In this document: piece after piece, positions 48,019 to 56,107 of the stretch | How the letters are laid out: each line of letters opens with the position of its first letter | How positions within the stretch are numbered: position 1 is the stretch's first letter | Origin: Actinoallomurus vinaceus | GTDB lineage: Bacteria > Actinomycetota > Actinomycetes > Streptosporangiales > Streptosporangiaceae | Assembly: GCF_039542055.1 (NCBI RefSeq) | Contig: NZ_BAABHK010000006.1 | Coordinates: 1-64,000, forward strand | DNA: 64,000 nt | Reading direction: 5' to 3' | Position numbers and translations under genes: made by a program | The notes under the pieces: model-generated | Told to the model about the DNA's origin: nothing | What the model saw: the letters and a program-made list of their open reading frames with translations, nothing else | Databases searched by the model: none

Positions 48019-48052
48019 GGGCGTTCCGCCGCAGTCCCGCGGCGGAACGCCC
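48019..48052 (+). terminator. Hairpin terminator of the EF-G gene
   Basis: Perfect 14-bp arms 48019-48032 and 48039-48052, loop of 6, followed by a C/T-rich tail. Confidence 0.85.
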
Positions 48053-48175
48053 GGCCCCTCCCCCGCGGAGGGGAGACGGATCACGGGCGGTTCACACCGC
48101 GGAGGGTCCTGTGCGATCGGCGTCTCCGGAAGGCTCGCCAGGGTCACATCGGCTCGACGTGGAGTGCTGCTTCAG

Positions 48176-49147
48176 ATGGTGAGAGATTCGGCGGGATCGC
48201 TGGAGGGCGTGGGCGCGCGCTGGAGCGCCGCGCGCAGGATCGCCGGTTACGGCGCGGCGCTCAGCATGGGGTCGTACCTGATCGTCAAGGTCATCTGGAT
48301 CGTCGCGGCGTTCATCGGCCGGGCCCCGGAGGGTTTCGGCACCGGCGGCTGGGTGGCGCTGAACACCGTCACCGTCGCGATGGCGACGACCGGGGTCGGA
48401 CTCGGGCTGGCGCTGGCCCAGCGGTGGGGGCGCCGGCTGCCGGCCGTTCCGGTGGTCTTCTTCGCGTGGGTGGGTGCGGGCTTCCTCGTCCCCATGATCC
48501 CTTACATGGTGGCCAAGGGCCTCCTCGGCGCGTTCGGGGCCGACCTGGGCGGCGGGCAGGACGGGTCCGATCCGGCGCCGCAGTGGGAGACCGCGCTCAT
48601 CGCGATCGGGTTCGCGGGGATGGCCGTCGGACTCGCCGTGGCCCTGCCGATCTATCTGCGGGAGCGATGGCCGCGTGCCTTCCTCGGCCGGCTGCGAGGC
48701 GCCGAAGCGGGGGCGCCGCCGCTCGTCACGGTGGCGCTCGCCGTGACCGCCGGGCTGGGCGTGCTCTGGTGCTTCTGGGGCGTGGGCGGGACGCTGGGCC
48801 TCGACCCGGCCCATCGCGATCAGTGGGATCTCAACGGACGGCTGCTGAACGCCAGTTCGGGACTGTGGGCCCTGCTCGGTGTCTGGAGCGTGTGGGCGCT
48901 CACGCGGGGGCGGCCCGCCGGGCTCCGGCGGTGGGTTCCGGCGACCCTGGCCTTCGCGGCGTCGGGCTCGCTCTTCGCGTGGAGCGGCTGGAAGCTGCCG
49001 ATGGTGATCCTGCGGCCCGGGGGCTTCACGACCGCCGAATACACCGGGGTGGCGGTCGCCGAGCACGCCCTGGGTGTCGGCGTCGGCCTGACGCTGCTGA
49101 CGGCGGTCCTCCGGGTCGTGCGGAGGGAAGGCCACGGGGGCGGCTGA
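48176..49147 (+). CDS. Multi-spanning membrane protein of unknown function
   Basis: 323 residues with about eight to nine hydrophobic segments (for example SYLIVKVIWIVAAFIG, VAMATTGVGLGLALAQ, VTVALAVTAGLGVLWCFWG). No recognised transporter or enzyme signature. ATG 48176 lies 11 bases after GGAG. Not obviously linked to the EF-G gene, from which a strong terminator separates it. Confidence 0.7.
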   Translation: MVRDSAGSLEGVGARWSAARRIAGYGAALSMGSYLIVKVIWIVAAFIGRAPEGFGTGGWVALNTVTVAMATTGVGLGLALAQRWGRRLPAVPVVFFAWVGAGFLVPMIPYMVAKGLLGAFGADLGGGQDGSDPAPQWETALIAIGFAGMAVGLAVALPIYLRERWPRAFLGRLRGAEAGAPPLVTVALAVTAGLGVLWCFWGVGGTLGLDPAHRDQWDLNGRLLNASSGLWALLGVWSVWALTRGRPAGLRRWVPATLAFAASGSLFAWSGWKLPMVILRPGGFTTAEYTGVAVAEHALGVGVGLTLLTAVLRVVRREGHGGG

Positions 49148-49171
49148 CCCGCCCCCGTGGCGGGTCAGCCG
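49132..49171. terminator. Two overlapping, mutually exclusive hairpins between convergent genes
   Basis: Hairpin A: arms 49132-49143 and 49149-49160 (12 bp, perfect). Hairpin B: arms 49141-49153 and 49159-49171 (13 bp, perfect). They share central bases and cannot form together. A follows plus-strand transcription of the membrane protein; B would form first in minus-strand transcripts of the lipase, whose stop codon lies in it. Confidence 0.8.
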
Positions 49172-50058
49172 TGGGAGGCGCAGGTGGTCGTGGTGGCGTG
49201 GGCGGGGTCGAGGGCGTTCTCGACCTCGTGGAGGGCGACCGGGTCGAAGGCCATCGCGGCGTGCTCGGAGATGTCGACCGGGCAGAGGTTCTGCAGGGTG
49301 ACGTTGCGGACGCCGGAGCCGCTGAGGAACTGCGTGCCGTACGGCGTGACGACCTCGTCGTACTTGGTGGCGATCACGGTGTAGGAGACGCCCGGCACCG
49401 TGTCGCCGCCGGCGTTCAGCTTGGTCAGCAGGGCGGATCCGACCATCTGGTCGACGCAGGCCGGGCAGCCGGCGTTCAGCAGGTCGATCGCGCCGGGGAA
49501 GGACGCGGCGAGGGCCGCGAGTCCGTCGAGAGTGGTCCCGTGGTTGGAGGGGGCCAGTCCGACGAGGGTGTGTACTTTGGCCGCGCCGCCGAGGAACCGC
49601 AGGTAGTAGCGCGGCATCATGCCGCCCTGCGAGTGCCCGACGATGTCGACCTGGGCGGAGTCCGTGGCGGCCAGGACGCCGGTGACGAACGTCGACAACT
49701 GCGCCGCCGAGTCCGCCACCGGGGCGACGGCGCGGAGGACGGGGACGCCGGAGACCTCGCCGTAGGTGAGGGCGAAGACGCAGTATCCGCGCGCGGCGAG
49801 GGCGGGTGCCGCGGTGAGCCAGTTGACGCTGCCGTTGGCGAACGTGCCGTGGACGAGGATCACCGGGCGAGGATGGGCGGCCGTCGGCCGGCACGACCAG
49901 TCGTTCGCGCCGGGGACACCGGGCGCGGCGAGCGCCTTGGCCGCGTCGACGGCGGTGTCCGCGTTCGCGGGGGCGGACAGGACGGTGACGAGGGCGGTCG
50001 ACAGGATCGCGGTGGCGGTGAGGCAGAGCGTACGGAGGGTGCGGGGGAGAGGGGGCAA
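49165..50058 (-). CDS. Secreted triacylglycerol lipase (lipase class 2)
   Basis: 297 residues. Signal peptide ending near APANA (about 28-32). Oxyanion VILVHGTFANGSVNW, nucleophile VDIVGHSQGGMMPRYY, catalytic His near DISEHAAMAFD; paired Cys (CRPT..., CPAC, CASHG) suggest disulfides. Matches Streptomyces-type extracellular lipases. TTG start at 50058 preceded by GGGAGGAA. Promoter region 50100-50200 is the most A/T-rich nearby. Confidence 0.88.
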   Translation of the reverse strand: MPPLPRTLRTLCLTATAILSTALVTVLSAPANADTAVDAAKALAAPGVPGANDWSCRPTAAHPRPVILVHGTFANGSVNWLTAAPALAARGYCVFALTYGEVSGVPVLRAVAPVADSAAQLSTFVTGVLAATDSAQVDIVGHSQGGMMPRYYLRFLGGAAKVHTLVGLAPSNHGTTLDGLAALAASFPGAIDLLNAGCPACVDQMVGSALLTKLNAGGDTVPGVSYTVIATKYDEVVTPYGTQFLSGSGVRNVTLQNLCPVDISEHAAMAFDPVALHEVENALDPAHATTTTCASHG

Positions 50059-50184
50059 CGGTTCCTCCCGGAGGCGTGGGGGAGCGCCATGTGAACCAGT
50101 TCACATAACCGGTCACTTATGCGGGAAGTTACCTGCGGGTTAACTATCTGACCAGGGCGTTACGAATAACGGTCAAGTAACGAA

Positions 50185-50198
50185 ATACCGGCCGGTAT
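50185..50198. promoter_or_regulatory. Palindrome ATACCGGCCGGTAT
   Basis: Perfect 14-base palindrome in the A/T-rich stretch between the lipase promoter and the PPOX terminator. Possible operator; regulator unknown. Confidence 0.4.
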
Positions 50199-50201
50199 GC
50201 G

Positions 50202-50232
50202 GCAGGGCGCCGGACGGAATCCGGCGCCCTGC
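50202..50232 (-). terminator. Hairpin terminator of the PPOX gene
   Basis: Perfect 13-bp arms 50202-50214 and 50220-50232, loop of 5, just beyond the minus-strand stop at 50245. Confidence 0.85.
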
Positions 50233-50244
50233 GCGTCGACGGTG

Positions 50245-50739
50245 TCACCCGGACGATGAGTCGGACGGGATGTCCAGGGCGGTGCCGTACAGACGGTCGA
50301 CGCGCAGCCGGATCACCAGCCGCCGGTCGGCCACCATCTGCTTCAGGAAGGCGGCCCGCTCCTCGTCGCTCGCCAAGGGCGGGACCATGCCGAGGAGTTC
50401 CTGTCCCGTCGGGTCTCCGGGCGTGGTGGTGACCGGGGAGAGCTCCGCCGTGCCCTCGGCGACGGCGAACGTCCAGTGGTCCTCACTGCTCACGTACAGG
50501 GCGCTCCGCGGATCCTTGCGCAACTGGCGAACCTTCAGCCGGTCCTCCGTGGTGCTGATCCGGGCGACGCGCTCCCGTTCGTCCCACGCGTACACCACCG
50601 TTGAAAGATGAGGGTGACCGCTGCTCTTGTTCGTGGCCAGCGCGCCGAACTGATGATCGGCGAGGAACCGCACGAGGGCGTCGTCGGACAGCGCGACGGG
50701 GGCGGGGCCCGAGCCCGGGGCGTCGTCGGTCTGGCTCAT
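50245..50739 (-). CDS. PPOX-class flavin/F420-dependent oxidoreductase
   Basis: 164 residues. Split-barrel motifs DHQFGALATNKSSGHPHLS, VARISTTEDRLKVRQLRKD and ALYVSSEDHWTFAVAEG place it among TIGR03618-type F420-binding PPOX proteins. Substrate unknown. It follows the MFS gene by 45 bases on the same strand and may belong to the same unit. Confidence 0.85.
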   Translation of the reverse strand: MSQTDDAPGSGPAPVALSDDALVRFLADHQFGALATNKSSGHPHLSTVVYAWDERERVARISTTEDRLKVRQLRKDPRSALYVSSEDHWTFAVAEGTAELSPVTTTPGDPTGQELLGMVPPLASDEERAAFLKQMVADRRLVIRLRVDRLYGTALDIPSDSSSG

Positions 50740-50784
50740 GATCTGTGCTCCTGTTTCCGCGGTCGGGGTTTGGTGGATCGGGTT

Positions 50785-52251
50785 TCAGTGCGTGGGCGCG
50801 GCGGCCGCGGGAAGGTCGGCCGGGGCGTCGGCGGTCATGGCCTCCGTACGGCGCGGCCGTCGCAACACGGTCAGGGCGAGGACGAAGGCGACGGCGAGCA
50901 GGCTCGCGCCGATGCCGAACGCCAGCTGGAATCCGCCGGTCAGCGCGGACGCCCGGTCGTGCCCGTGCGCCGCGAGCCGGGTGGTGTGCGCGGCCGCCAG
51001 CGTGGACAGCACCGCGACGCCGAGCGCGCCGCCGACCTGCTGCGTCGTGCTGAACAGCCCGGAGGCGACGCCTGCGTCGTCGGGGCGCGCGCCCGACATG
51101 CCGAGGGCGGTCAGCGCCGAGATCGCCAGGCCGAACCCGCCTGCCAGCAGCATCGTCGGCAGCAGGTCGACGACGTAGTCGGCGTGCACGGGGAGTCGCG
51201 TCAGCAGCCCGATGCCCGCGACCAGCAGCGCCAGGCCGGTGAGCAGCATGGTCCGCTCGCCGAACCGCGCGATCAACCGCGCGGAGAGGAGGAGGGAGAC
51301 GGCCGCGATCATCCCGGCGGCCGGCAGCAGGGCCAGGCCGGTGGCGAGGGCGCCGTACCCCTGGACGTTCTGCAGGTACAGCGCGATGAGGATCTGGAAC
51401 CCGAACAGGGCGGAGACCATCAGGACCTGGATGACGTTGGCGCCGGAGACGTTCCGCGACCGGAACATCCGCAGGGGCAGGAGGGGGGCGGCGGCGGTGG
51501 CCTGCCGGAGGACGAAGGCGGCCAGCAGGGCGACGGAGATCGCGCCGAGGACCAGCGTGGACGGTGCGGCCCAGCCGTGGCGGCTCGTCTGGACGATCGT
51601 GTAGACGGTGAGCATCAGCCCCGCGGTGACCAGTAGGCCGCCGATGGCGTCCGCGCCCGCCGCGAAGCCGAGGCCGCGGTCCGCGGGCAGGACCCGGATC
51701 GCCAGGAGGAGCGTCGCCACGCCGATCGGCAGGTTGATGAAGAAGATCCAGTGCCAGTTGATCGCCTCGGTGAGGACGCCGCCGAGGACCTGGCCGATCG
51801 AGGCGCCGGCGGCCCCGACGAAGCTGAACGCCCCGATCGCCTTACCGCGTTCGCGCGGCTCGGGGAACAGCGTGACGATCATCCCGAGGCTCACGGCGGA
51901 GGTCAGCGCGCCGCCGATGCCCTGGATGAACCGGGCGGCTATGAGCATCTCCTGGCCGGTCGCGAGGCCGCACAGCAGCGACGCGGCCGTGAACACCACG
52001 AGGCCGGTGACGAACACCCGCTTGCGGCCGATCAGGTCGCCGAGCCGTCCGGCCAGCAGGAGCAGGCCGCCGAAAGCGATCATGTAGGCGTTGACGGTCC
52101 AGGTGAGGTTCGCGGGCGAGAAGCGCAGGTCCCGCTGGATGGCCGGCAGCGCGACCGTCACGATGCTGCCGTCCAAGATGATCATTAGTGTTCCGGCGCA
52201 CAGCGCGATCAGCGCCGCCGTACGCGAGCGGACAGGGGAAGAGGGGTGCAT
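50785..52251 (-). CDS. MFS efflux transporter, DHA2 (14-TM) family
   Basis: 488 residues with about 14 hydrophobic helices. Motif A GRLGDLIGRKRVF, motif C region GGVLTEAINWHWIFFINLPIG, and LFSTTQQVGGALGVAVL near the end are EmrB/QacA hallmarks. Proton-driven export of drugs or metabolites. ATG 52251 follows GGGAGA. Downstream of a MarR gene on the same strand, with a shared operator-like element before each. Confidence 0.9.
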   Translation of the reverse strand: MHPSSPVRSRTAALIALCAGTLMIILDGSIVTVALPAIQRDLRFSPANLTWTVNAYMIAFGGLLLLAGRLGDLIGRKRVFVTGLVVFTAASLLCGLATGQEMLIAARFIQGIGGALTSAVSLGMIVTLFPEPRERGKAIGAFSFVGAAGASIGQVLGGVLTEAINWHWIFFINLPIGVATLLLAIRVLPADRGLGFAAGADAIGGLLVTAGLMLTVYTIVQTSRHGWAAPSTLVLGAISVALLAAFVLRQATAAAPLLPLRMFRSRNVSGANVIQVLMVSALFGFQILIALYLQNVQGYGALATGLALLPAAGMIAAVSLLLSARLIARFGERTMLLTGLALLVAGIGLLTRLPVHADYVVDLLPTMLLAGGFGLAISALTALGMSGARPDDAGVASGLFSTTQQVGGALGVAVLSTLAAAHTTRLAAHGHDRASALTGGFQLAFGIGASLLAVAFVLALTVLRRPRRTEAMTADAPADLPAAAAPTH

Positions 52252-52292
52252 GGTGTCTCCCGGTTTCGTGGGCAACCGAGAGAGACGCTAGC

Positions 52293-52316
52293 AGATAGTT
52301 TTGTTGTAGACCATCT
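52293..52316. promoter_or_regulatory. Operator-like element before the MFS gene
   Basis: AGATAG...CATCT inverted element in the only A/T-rich part of the MarR-MFS gap; it resembles the element at 52831-52855 read on the opposite strand. Likely MarR site. Confidence 0.45.
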
Positions 52317-52325
52317 TTAACGGAC

Positions 52326-52814
52326 TTAGTTGCGCGACTGGCGAGCCCTCCGGACCGGCCGGTCGCACTCCACCGGCGTCGACAGGTGGCCCTCGGCCAG
52401 CCTGGTCAGTGCGCCGACGAGCACCTCTCGCTCGTTCTCGGGAAGCGCCTCCAGGGCCTCCCGGTGCACCCGGTCGGCGATGCGCGTCCCCTTCGCGACG
52501 GCCTCCTTCCCCTCCTCGGTGACCCAGATGATCCGCGCGCGGCGGTCCCGGCTCGACGGCCGGCGCTCCGCGAGCCCGGCCTTCTCCAGTTCGTCCACGG
52601 TCACGACCATCGTCGTCTTGTCCAGGTCGGAGATCTCGGCCAACTGGATCTGGGTGCGCTCCTCCTCGAGCGCGTGGAACAGCACGCAGTACGCCCGCGG
52701 CGTGATCCCGATCTCCTCGAAGGCGGCGTTCATCCGGGTCGACAGCACGTGGGCGGTGTGCATGAGCAGGTAGGACAGGTCCGGAACGGTGCGGGAAGGT
52801 GCGCTCGTCGTCAT
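52326..52814 (-). CDS. MarR family transcriptional regulator
   Basis: 162 residues; ITPRAYCVLFHALEEERTQI, LAEISDLDKTTMVVTVDELE and the wing RPSSRDRRARII are MarR-type. It precedes the MFS exporter and probably represses it until a substrate binds. ATG 52814. Confidence 0.88.
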   Translation of the reverse strand: MTTSAPSRTVPDLSYLLMHTAHVLSTRMNAAFEEIGITPRAYCVLFHALEEERTQIQLAEISDLDKTTMVVTVDELEKAGLAERRPSSRDRRARIIWVTEEGKEAVAKGTRIADRVHREALEALPENEREVLVGALTRLAEGHLSTPVECDRPVRRARQSRN

Positions 52815-52830
52815 GACCCCAACCTAGCAA

Positions 52831-52855
52831 ATAGGTATCGTTGCAGATTATCTAT
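52831..52855. promoter_or_regulatory. Operator-like inverted repeat before marR
   Basis: ATAGGTAT...ATTATCTAT, imperfect 25-base inverted repeat; it overlaps the last codons and stop of the upstream oxidoreductase gene (stop at 52852-52854). Confidence 0.5.
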
Positions 52856-53970
52856 CGCTTGCCGTAAATGAGCCTGGCACCCGTCTCCGCCGACTTCCGG
52901 ATGACATCGAGCAGTCGGTGGACCCGCACCCCGTGATCGAACCCCGGTACGCGACGGGAGCCGTCGCGGATGTCGTCGGCGAGCGCCGCGTAGAGCCGCG
53001 CGACGTTGCGGGCCTCCGCCGGGATCTCGGCCGGGACGCTCTGGTGGCGCTCCGGCACGGGCAGGTCCTGGTACGGAACGCCGACCTTCTGGGTGCCGCG
53101 CAGCCGGGGTTCGGAGATCTGGATCTGGGCGGACCGCCAGTCGCCCGCCGAGACGACGGTCAGGTCGCCCTCGGTGCCGGCGATCTCCAGGACGGTCCGG
53201 TTGTCGCCCACTCGGGCGTCCTCCAGGTGGGCCGAGGCCATCGCCCCGCCGGTGAGGACGCCGTGCAGGAGCACCTGGTCCGGGCTGGTCGAGGTCACCT
53301 CGTCCCCGGTCTCGGCGACGGTGAACCGCGAGCGCTGGACCGCCAGGGCGGCCGAGAGCTCGGCGAAGTCGCCGGCCAGGTACTCCAGGGCGTCGAGGGC
53401 GTGCCCTCCGGCGACCTCGAGCAGGCCCGCACCGTTGGTCTGATCGAGCGTGTAGGCCGCCCAGACGGGGATCCCGCCGGCGGCGCCCTTGCCCCGAACG
53501 CCGTGGGCGTGCACGGACGTGACGCGGCCGACGTACCCCTCCGCGATCAGCTCGCGGGCGTAGGAGATCGCCGGGGCGTACCTCGCCTGCAGTCCGATCG
53601 CGTCGTGCACGCCGGCGGTCCGCGCCGAGGCCGCGAGGTGCTCCGCCTCCTCGGTGGTCAGCGCGAGCGGCCATTCGCAGTAGACGTGCTTGCCCGCCGC
53701 CAGCGCCGCTCCGACGAGCTCGGCGTGGGCGGGCACCTTGACGGTCACGACGACCAGGTCGACCTCGGGGTGCTCGGCCAGGCTGCGGGCGTCGGTGAAC
53801 GCGTGCGCCGCGCCGAACGCGCGGGCCGCCTCCAGGGCGCTCTCCGGGCGGCTCGTGCCGACGGCGGTGAGCTCGTACTGCGGAAGCGCCCGCAGCGCGG
53901 GGACGTGCGCGGCGGCCGCCCACCCTCGCTCCGGGCTCGCCCCGATGATGCCGACGCGGATGCTGTCCAT
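52852..53970 (-). CDS. Gfo/Idh/MocA-family oxidoreductase
   Basis: 372 residues. N-terminal Rossmann fold (VGIIGASPERGWAAAAHVPAL), the EKP-like motif as CEWPLALT (Lys replaced by Trp) at about residue 98, and a C-terminal alpha/beta domain (GGHALDALEYLAGDF with the conserved His). Typically NAD(P)-dependent oxidation or reduction of sugars and cyclitols; the altered EKP motif makes the chemistry uncertain. Divergent from TetR with twin operators. Confidence 0.85.
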   Translation of the reverse strand: MDSIRVGIIGASPERGWAAAAHVPALRALPQYELTAVGTSRPESALEAARAFGAAHAFTDARSLAEHPEVDLVVVTVKVPAHAELVGAALAAGKHVYCEWPLALTTEEAEHLAASARTAGVHDAIGLQARYAPAISYARELIAEGYVGRVTSVHAHGVRGKGAAGGIPVWAAYTLDQTNGAGLLEVAGGHALDALEYLAGDFAELSAALAVQRSRFTVAETGDEVTSTSPDQVLLHGVLTGGAMASAHLEDARVGDNRTVLEIAGTEGDLTVVSAGDWRSAQIQISEPRLRGTQKVGVPYQDLPVPERHQSVPAEIPAEARNVARLYAALADDIRDGSRRVPGFDHGVRVHRLLDVIRKSAETGARLIYGKR

Positions 53971-53987
53971 CGATATCCCTCCCGATC

Positions 53988-54056
53988 CTAACCGGACGCG
54001 ATAAGTCCGCTTAGGGTCGGGGGCGTACGATAAGCGGACGTCGTCCGTCCACTTAT
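53988..54056. promoter_or_regulatory. Twin TetR operators between Gfo/Idh/MocA and TetR genes
   Basis: Site 1: CTAACCGGAC / GTCCGCTTAG (53988-54014, 9 of 10 paired). Site 2: ATAAGCGGACG / CGTCCACTTAT (54030-54056, 10 of 11). Both share a TAAGCGGAC half-site; centres are 42 bases (four turns) apart. Confidence 0.75.
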
Positions 54057-54072
54057 TGCTGGAGTGAGCCGC

Positions 54073-54672
54073 GTGAACGCGGTGGACCGGTTGCCGGCCG
54101 GCGGCACGGGGCGCCGGCCGAGGGCCGACGCGCGGCGCAACGTGGAGCGGCTGGTGACGGCGGCCCATGCGGCGGTCGCGGAGGTCGGCGTCGACGTCAC
54201 CGCGCACGAGATCGCACGCCGGGCCGGCGTCGGCATCGGCACCTTCTACCGCCGGCTCCCGTCGCGGGAGGCACTGCTGGAAGCGGTGCTGGCCGAGCTC
54301 CTGGACGAGATGGCGTCGGTGGCCCGCCGGGCGATGGACGACCCCGATCCGTGGCGCGGCTTCACCGACTTCGCCACCGCGTACGTCCAGCTGCGCGCCG
54401 CGAGCTGCGGCGTGAACGACGCGCTCGGCGGAGAGTGCGGCCTCGCGCTGGATCCACAGCTCGCCCGGATGCGCGAGTACGTCCGCCTGCTCGTCGCGCA
54501 CGCCCATGGGGCCGGCGTTCTGCGCCCGGACGTGCCCTGGGAGGACGTCGCCTTCGTGCTCGCCTCGGTGACCACCTCCACCCGCACGGTCGGCCTGCGG
54601 GCGGGTGCGGACCAGTGGTGGCGCAATCTGCGGATCGTCCTGGACGGCCTCCACGCCGCGCCCGGCCGATGA
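54073..54672 (+). CDS. TetR family transcriptional regulator
   Basis: 199 residues. HTH: RNVERLVTAAHAAVAEVGVD, AHEIARRAGVGIGTFYRRLP. GTG 54073 is 8 bases after GGAG; a GTG at 54064 overlaps that site. Controls itself and the divergent oxidoreductase (inference from the operators). Confidence 0.88.
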   Translation: MNAVDRLPAGGTGRRPRADARRNVERLVTAAHAAVAEVGVDVTAHEIARRAGVGIGTFYRRLPSREALLEAVLAELLDEMASVARRAMDDPDPWRGFTDFATAYVQLRAASCGVNDALGGECGLALDPQLARMREYVRLLVAHAHGAGVLRPDVPWEDVAFVLASVTTSTRTVGLRAGADQWWRNLRIVLDGLHAAPGR

Positions 54673-54767
54673 GCCAGGAATCCACGCCGGGGCCGCGCGG
54701 TTGATGACCACCGGGATCGCGCATCGGGGCGCGGCCCGGCGGTAACGGTCAGGGCAGGTGGGCCAGG

Positions 54768-55817
54768 ATGCACGGTGAGTACAAGGTGCCGGGCGGCAAG
54801 CTCGTGGTCGTCGACTTCGACGTCGAGGACGGACGACTGCGGAACGCCCGGGTCAGCGGCGACTTCTTCCTCGAACCGGACGAGGCCCTGGACGCGATCG
54901 ACGACACCCTCGCCGGGCTGCCGGTCCACCTGGAGGCGCGGGACATCGCCGCCCGCATCGACGCGCGGCTGCCCGCCGGGACCACGATGTTCGGGTTCAC
55001 CACGGAGGCGGTCGGGATCGCCGTACGCCGGGCGCTGACGGACGCGGCCGACTGGCGCGACTACGACTGGCGGCTGATCCACGAGGAGCCGCAGGACCCG
55101 GCCCTGCACATGGCCCTCGACGAGGTGCTCACCGAGGAGGTGGCGGCCGGGCGCCGGCCGCCGACGCTGCGGGTCTGGGAGTGGGCGGCCCCGGCGGTGG
55201 TGATCGGCAGCTTCCAGTCACTGCGCAACGAGGTGGACGCCGACGCCGCGCGGCGTCACGGCGTGACCGTCGTCCGCCGGATCAGCGGCGGTGGGGCGAT
55301 GTTCATCGAGCCCGGCAACACGATCACCTACTCGCTGTACGCCCCCGACGCGCTCGTCCAGGGGATGACCTTCGCCGACAGCTACGCCTTCCTCGACGAC
55401 TGGGTGCTGGGCGCGCTCGGCGAGCTCGGCATCAGGGCGTGGTACCAGCCGCTCAACGACATCACCTCCGACCAGGGGAAGATCGCCGGTGCCGCGCAGA
55501 AGAGGCTCAGCGCGGGCGCGGTCCTGCACCACGTGACCATGTCGTACGACATCGACGCGGACAAGATGCTGCAGGTGCTGCGGATCGGCCGGGAGAAGCT
55601 GTCGGACAAGGGCATCGCCAGCGCGAAGAAGCGCGTCGACCCGCTGCGGCGCCAGACCGGACTGCCCCGATCGGAGATCATCGACCGGATGATCGCGCAC
55701 TTCGGCGGCAGGTACGGGCTGACCGACGACCGGATCACCGCCGATGAGCTGCGCGCGGCCGAGAAGAGGGTGGCCGAGAAGTTCGGCACCGTGGAATGGA
55801 CGGCCCGCGTGCCCTGA
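54768..55817 (+). CDS. Lipoate-protein ligase family protein with N-terminal accessory domain
   Basis: 349 residues. First ~85 residues (YKVPGGKLVVVDFDVEDGRL, VSGDFFLEP) resemble the accessory domain normally at the C-terminus of LplA (PF10437) or supplied as LplB. Then the BPL/LplA catalytic domain: VIGSFQSLRNEVD, RRISGGGAMFIEPGN (conserved RRxSGGG), LNDITSDQGKIAGAAQKR with the catalytic Lys. It attaches lipoate or octanoate to dehydrogenase E2 or GcvH. The order is thus circularly permuted relative to E. coli LplA. ATG follows GGCCAGG. Confidence 0.85.
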   Translation: MHGEYKVPGGKLVVVDFDVEDGRLRNARVSGDFFLEPDEALDAIDDTLAGLPVHLEARDIAARIDARLPAGTTMFGFTTEAVGIAVRRALTDAADWRDYDWRLIHEEPQDPALHMALDEVLTEEVAAGRRPPTLRVWEWAAPAVVIGSFQSLRNEVDADAARRHGVTVVRRISGGGAMFIEPGNTITYSLYAPDALVQGMTFADSYAFLDDWVLGALGELGIRAWYQPLNDITSDQGKIAGAAQKRLSAGAVLHHVTMSYDIDADKMLQVLRIGREKLSDKGIASAKKRVDPLRRQTGLPRSEIIDRMIAHFGGRYGLTDDRITADELRAAEKRVAEKFGTVEWTARVP

Positions 55818-56107
55818 ACAGCGGCGGACTCCCACGAACCGGGCGCCCCTGGCCCCTGTCGGGGTAGCGACCAGTTCGTCTCCAAGGTCGTATAAGTGTG
55901 CAAAAGAACGATTGAGTGCCCTGGCCGTCCGGAGCGAATCTGGGGATACGAGGGAGCGTGGGCGGTATCGGGAATGCGGTTCTGTCGGCCCGGGAGGGCA
56001 TCCCGCTGGCATCGGCCGCATGCGATGAAAACACTTCTACTAACGCATTGGATTCAAATGATTACCCTGAGTTGACGTTGCGGTCAGGGTGCCGCTAACG
56101 TTCGAAC
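55818..56107. other. Intergenic region, no gene seen
   Basis: 290 bases; 56020-56107 is A/T-rich and holds a possible TTGACG promoter and the palindrome ACGTTCGAACGT (56098-56109) at the TnpB-like start. No TnpA gene or inverted-repeat element end was recognised. Confidence 0.5.
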
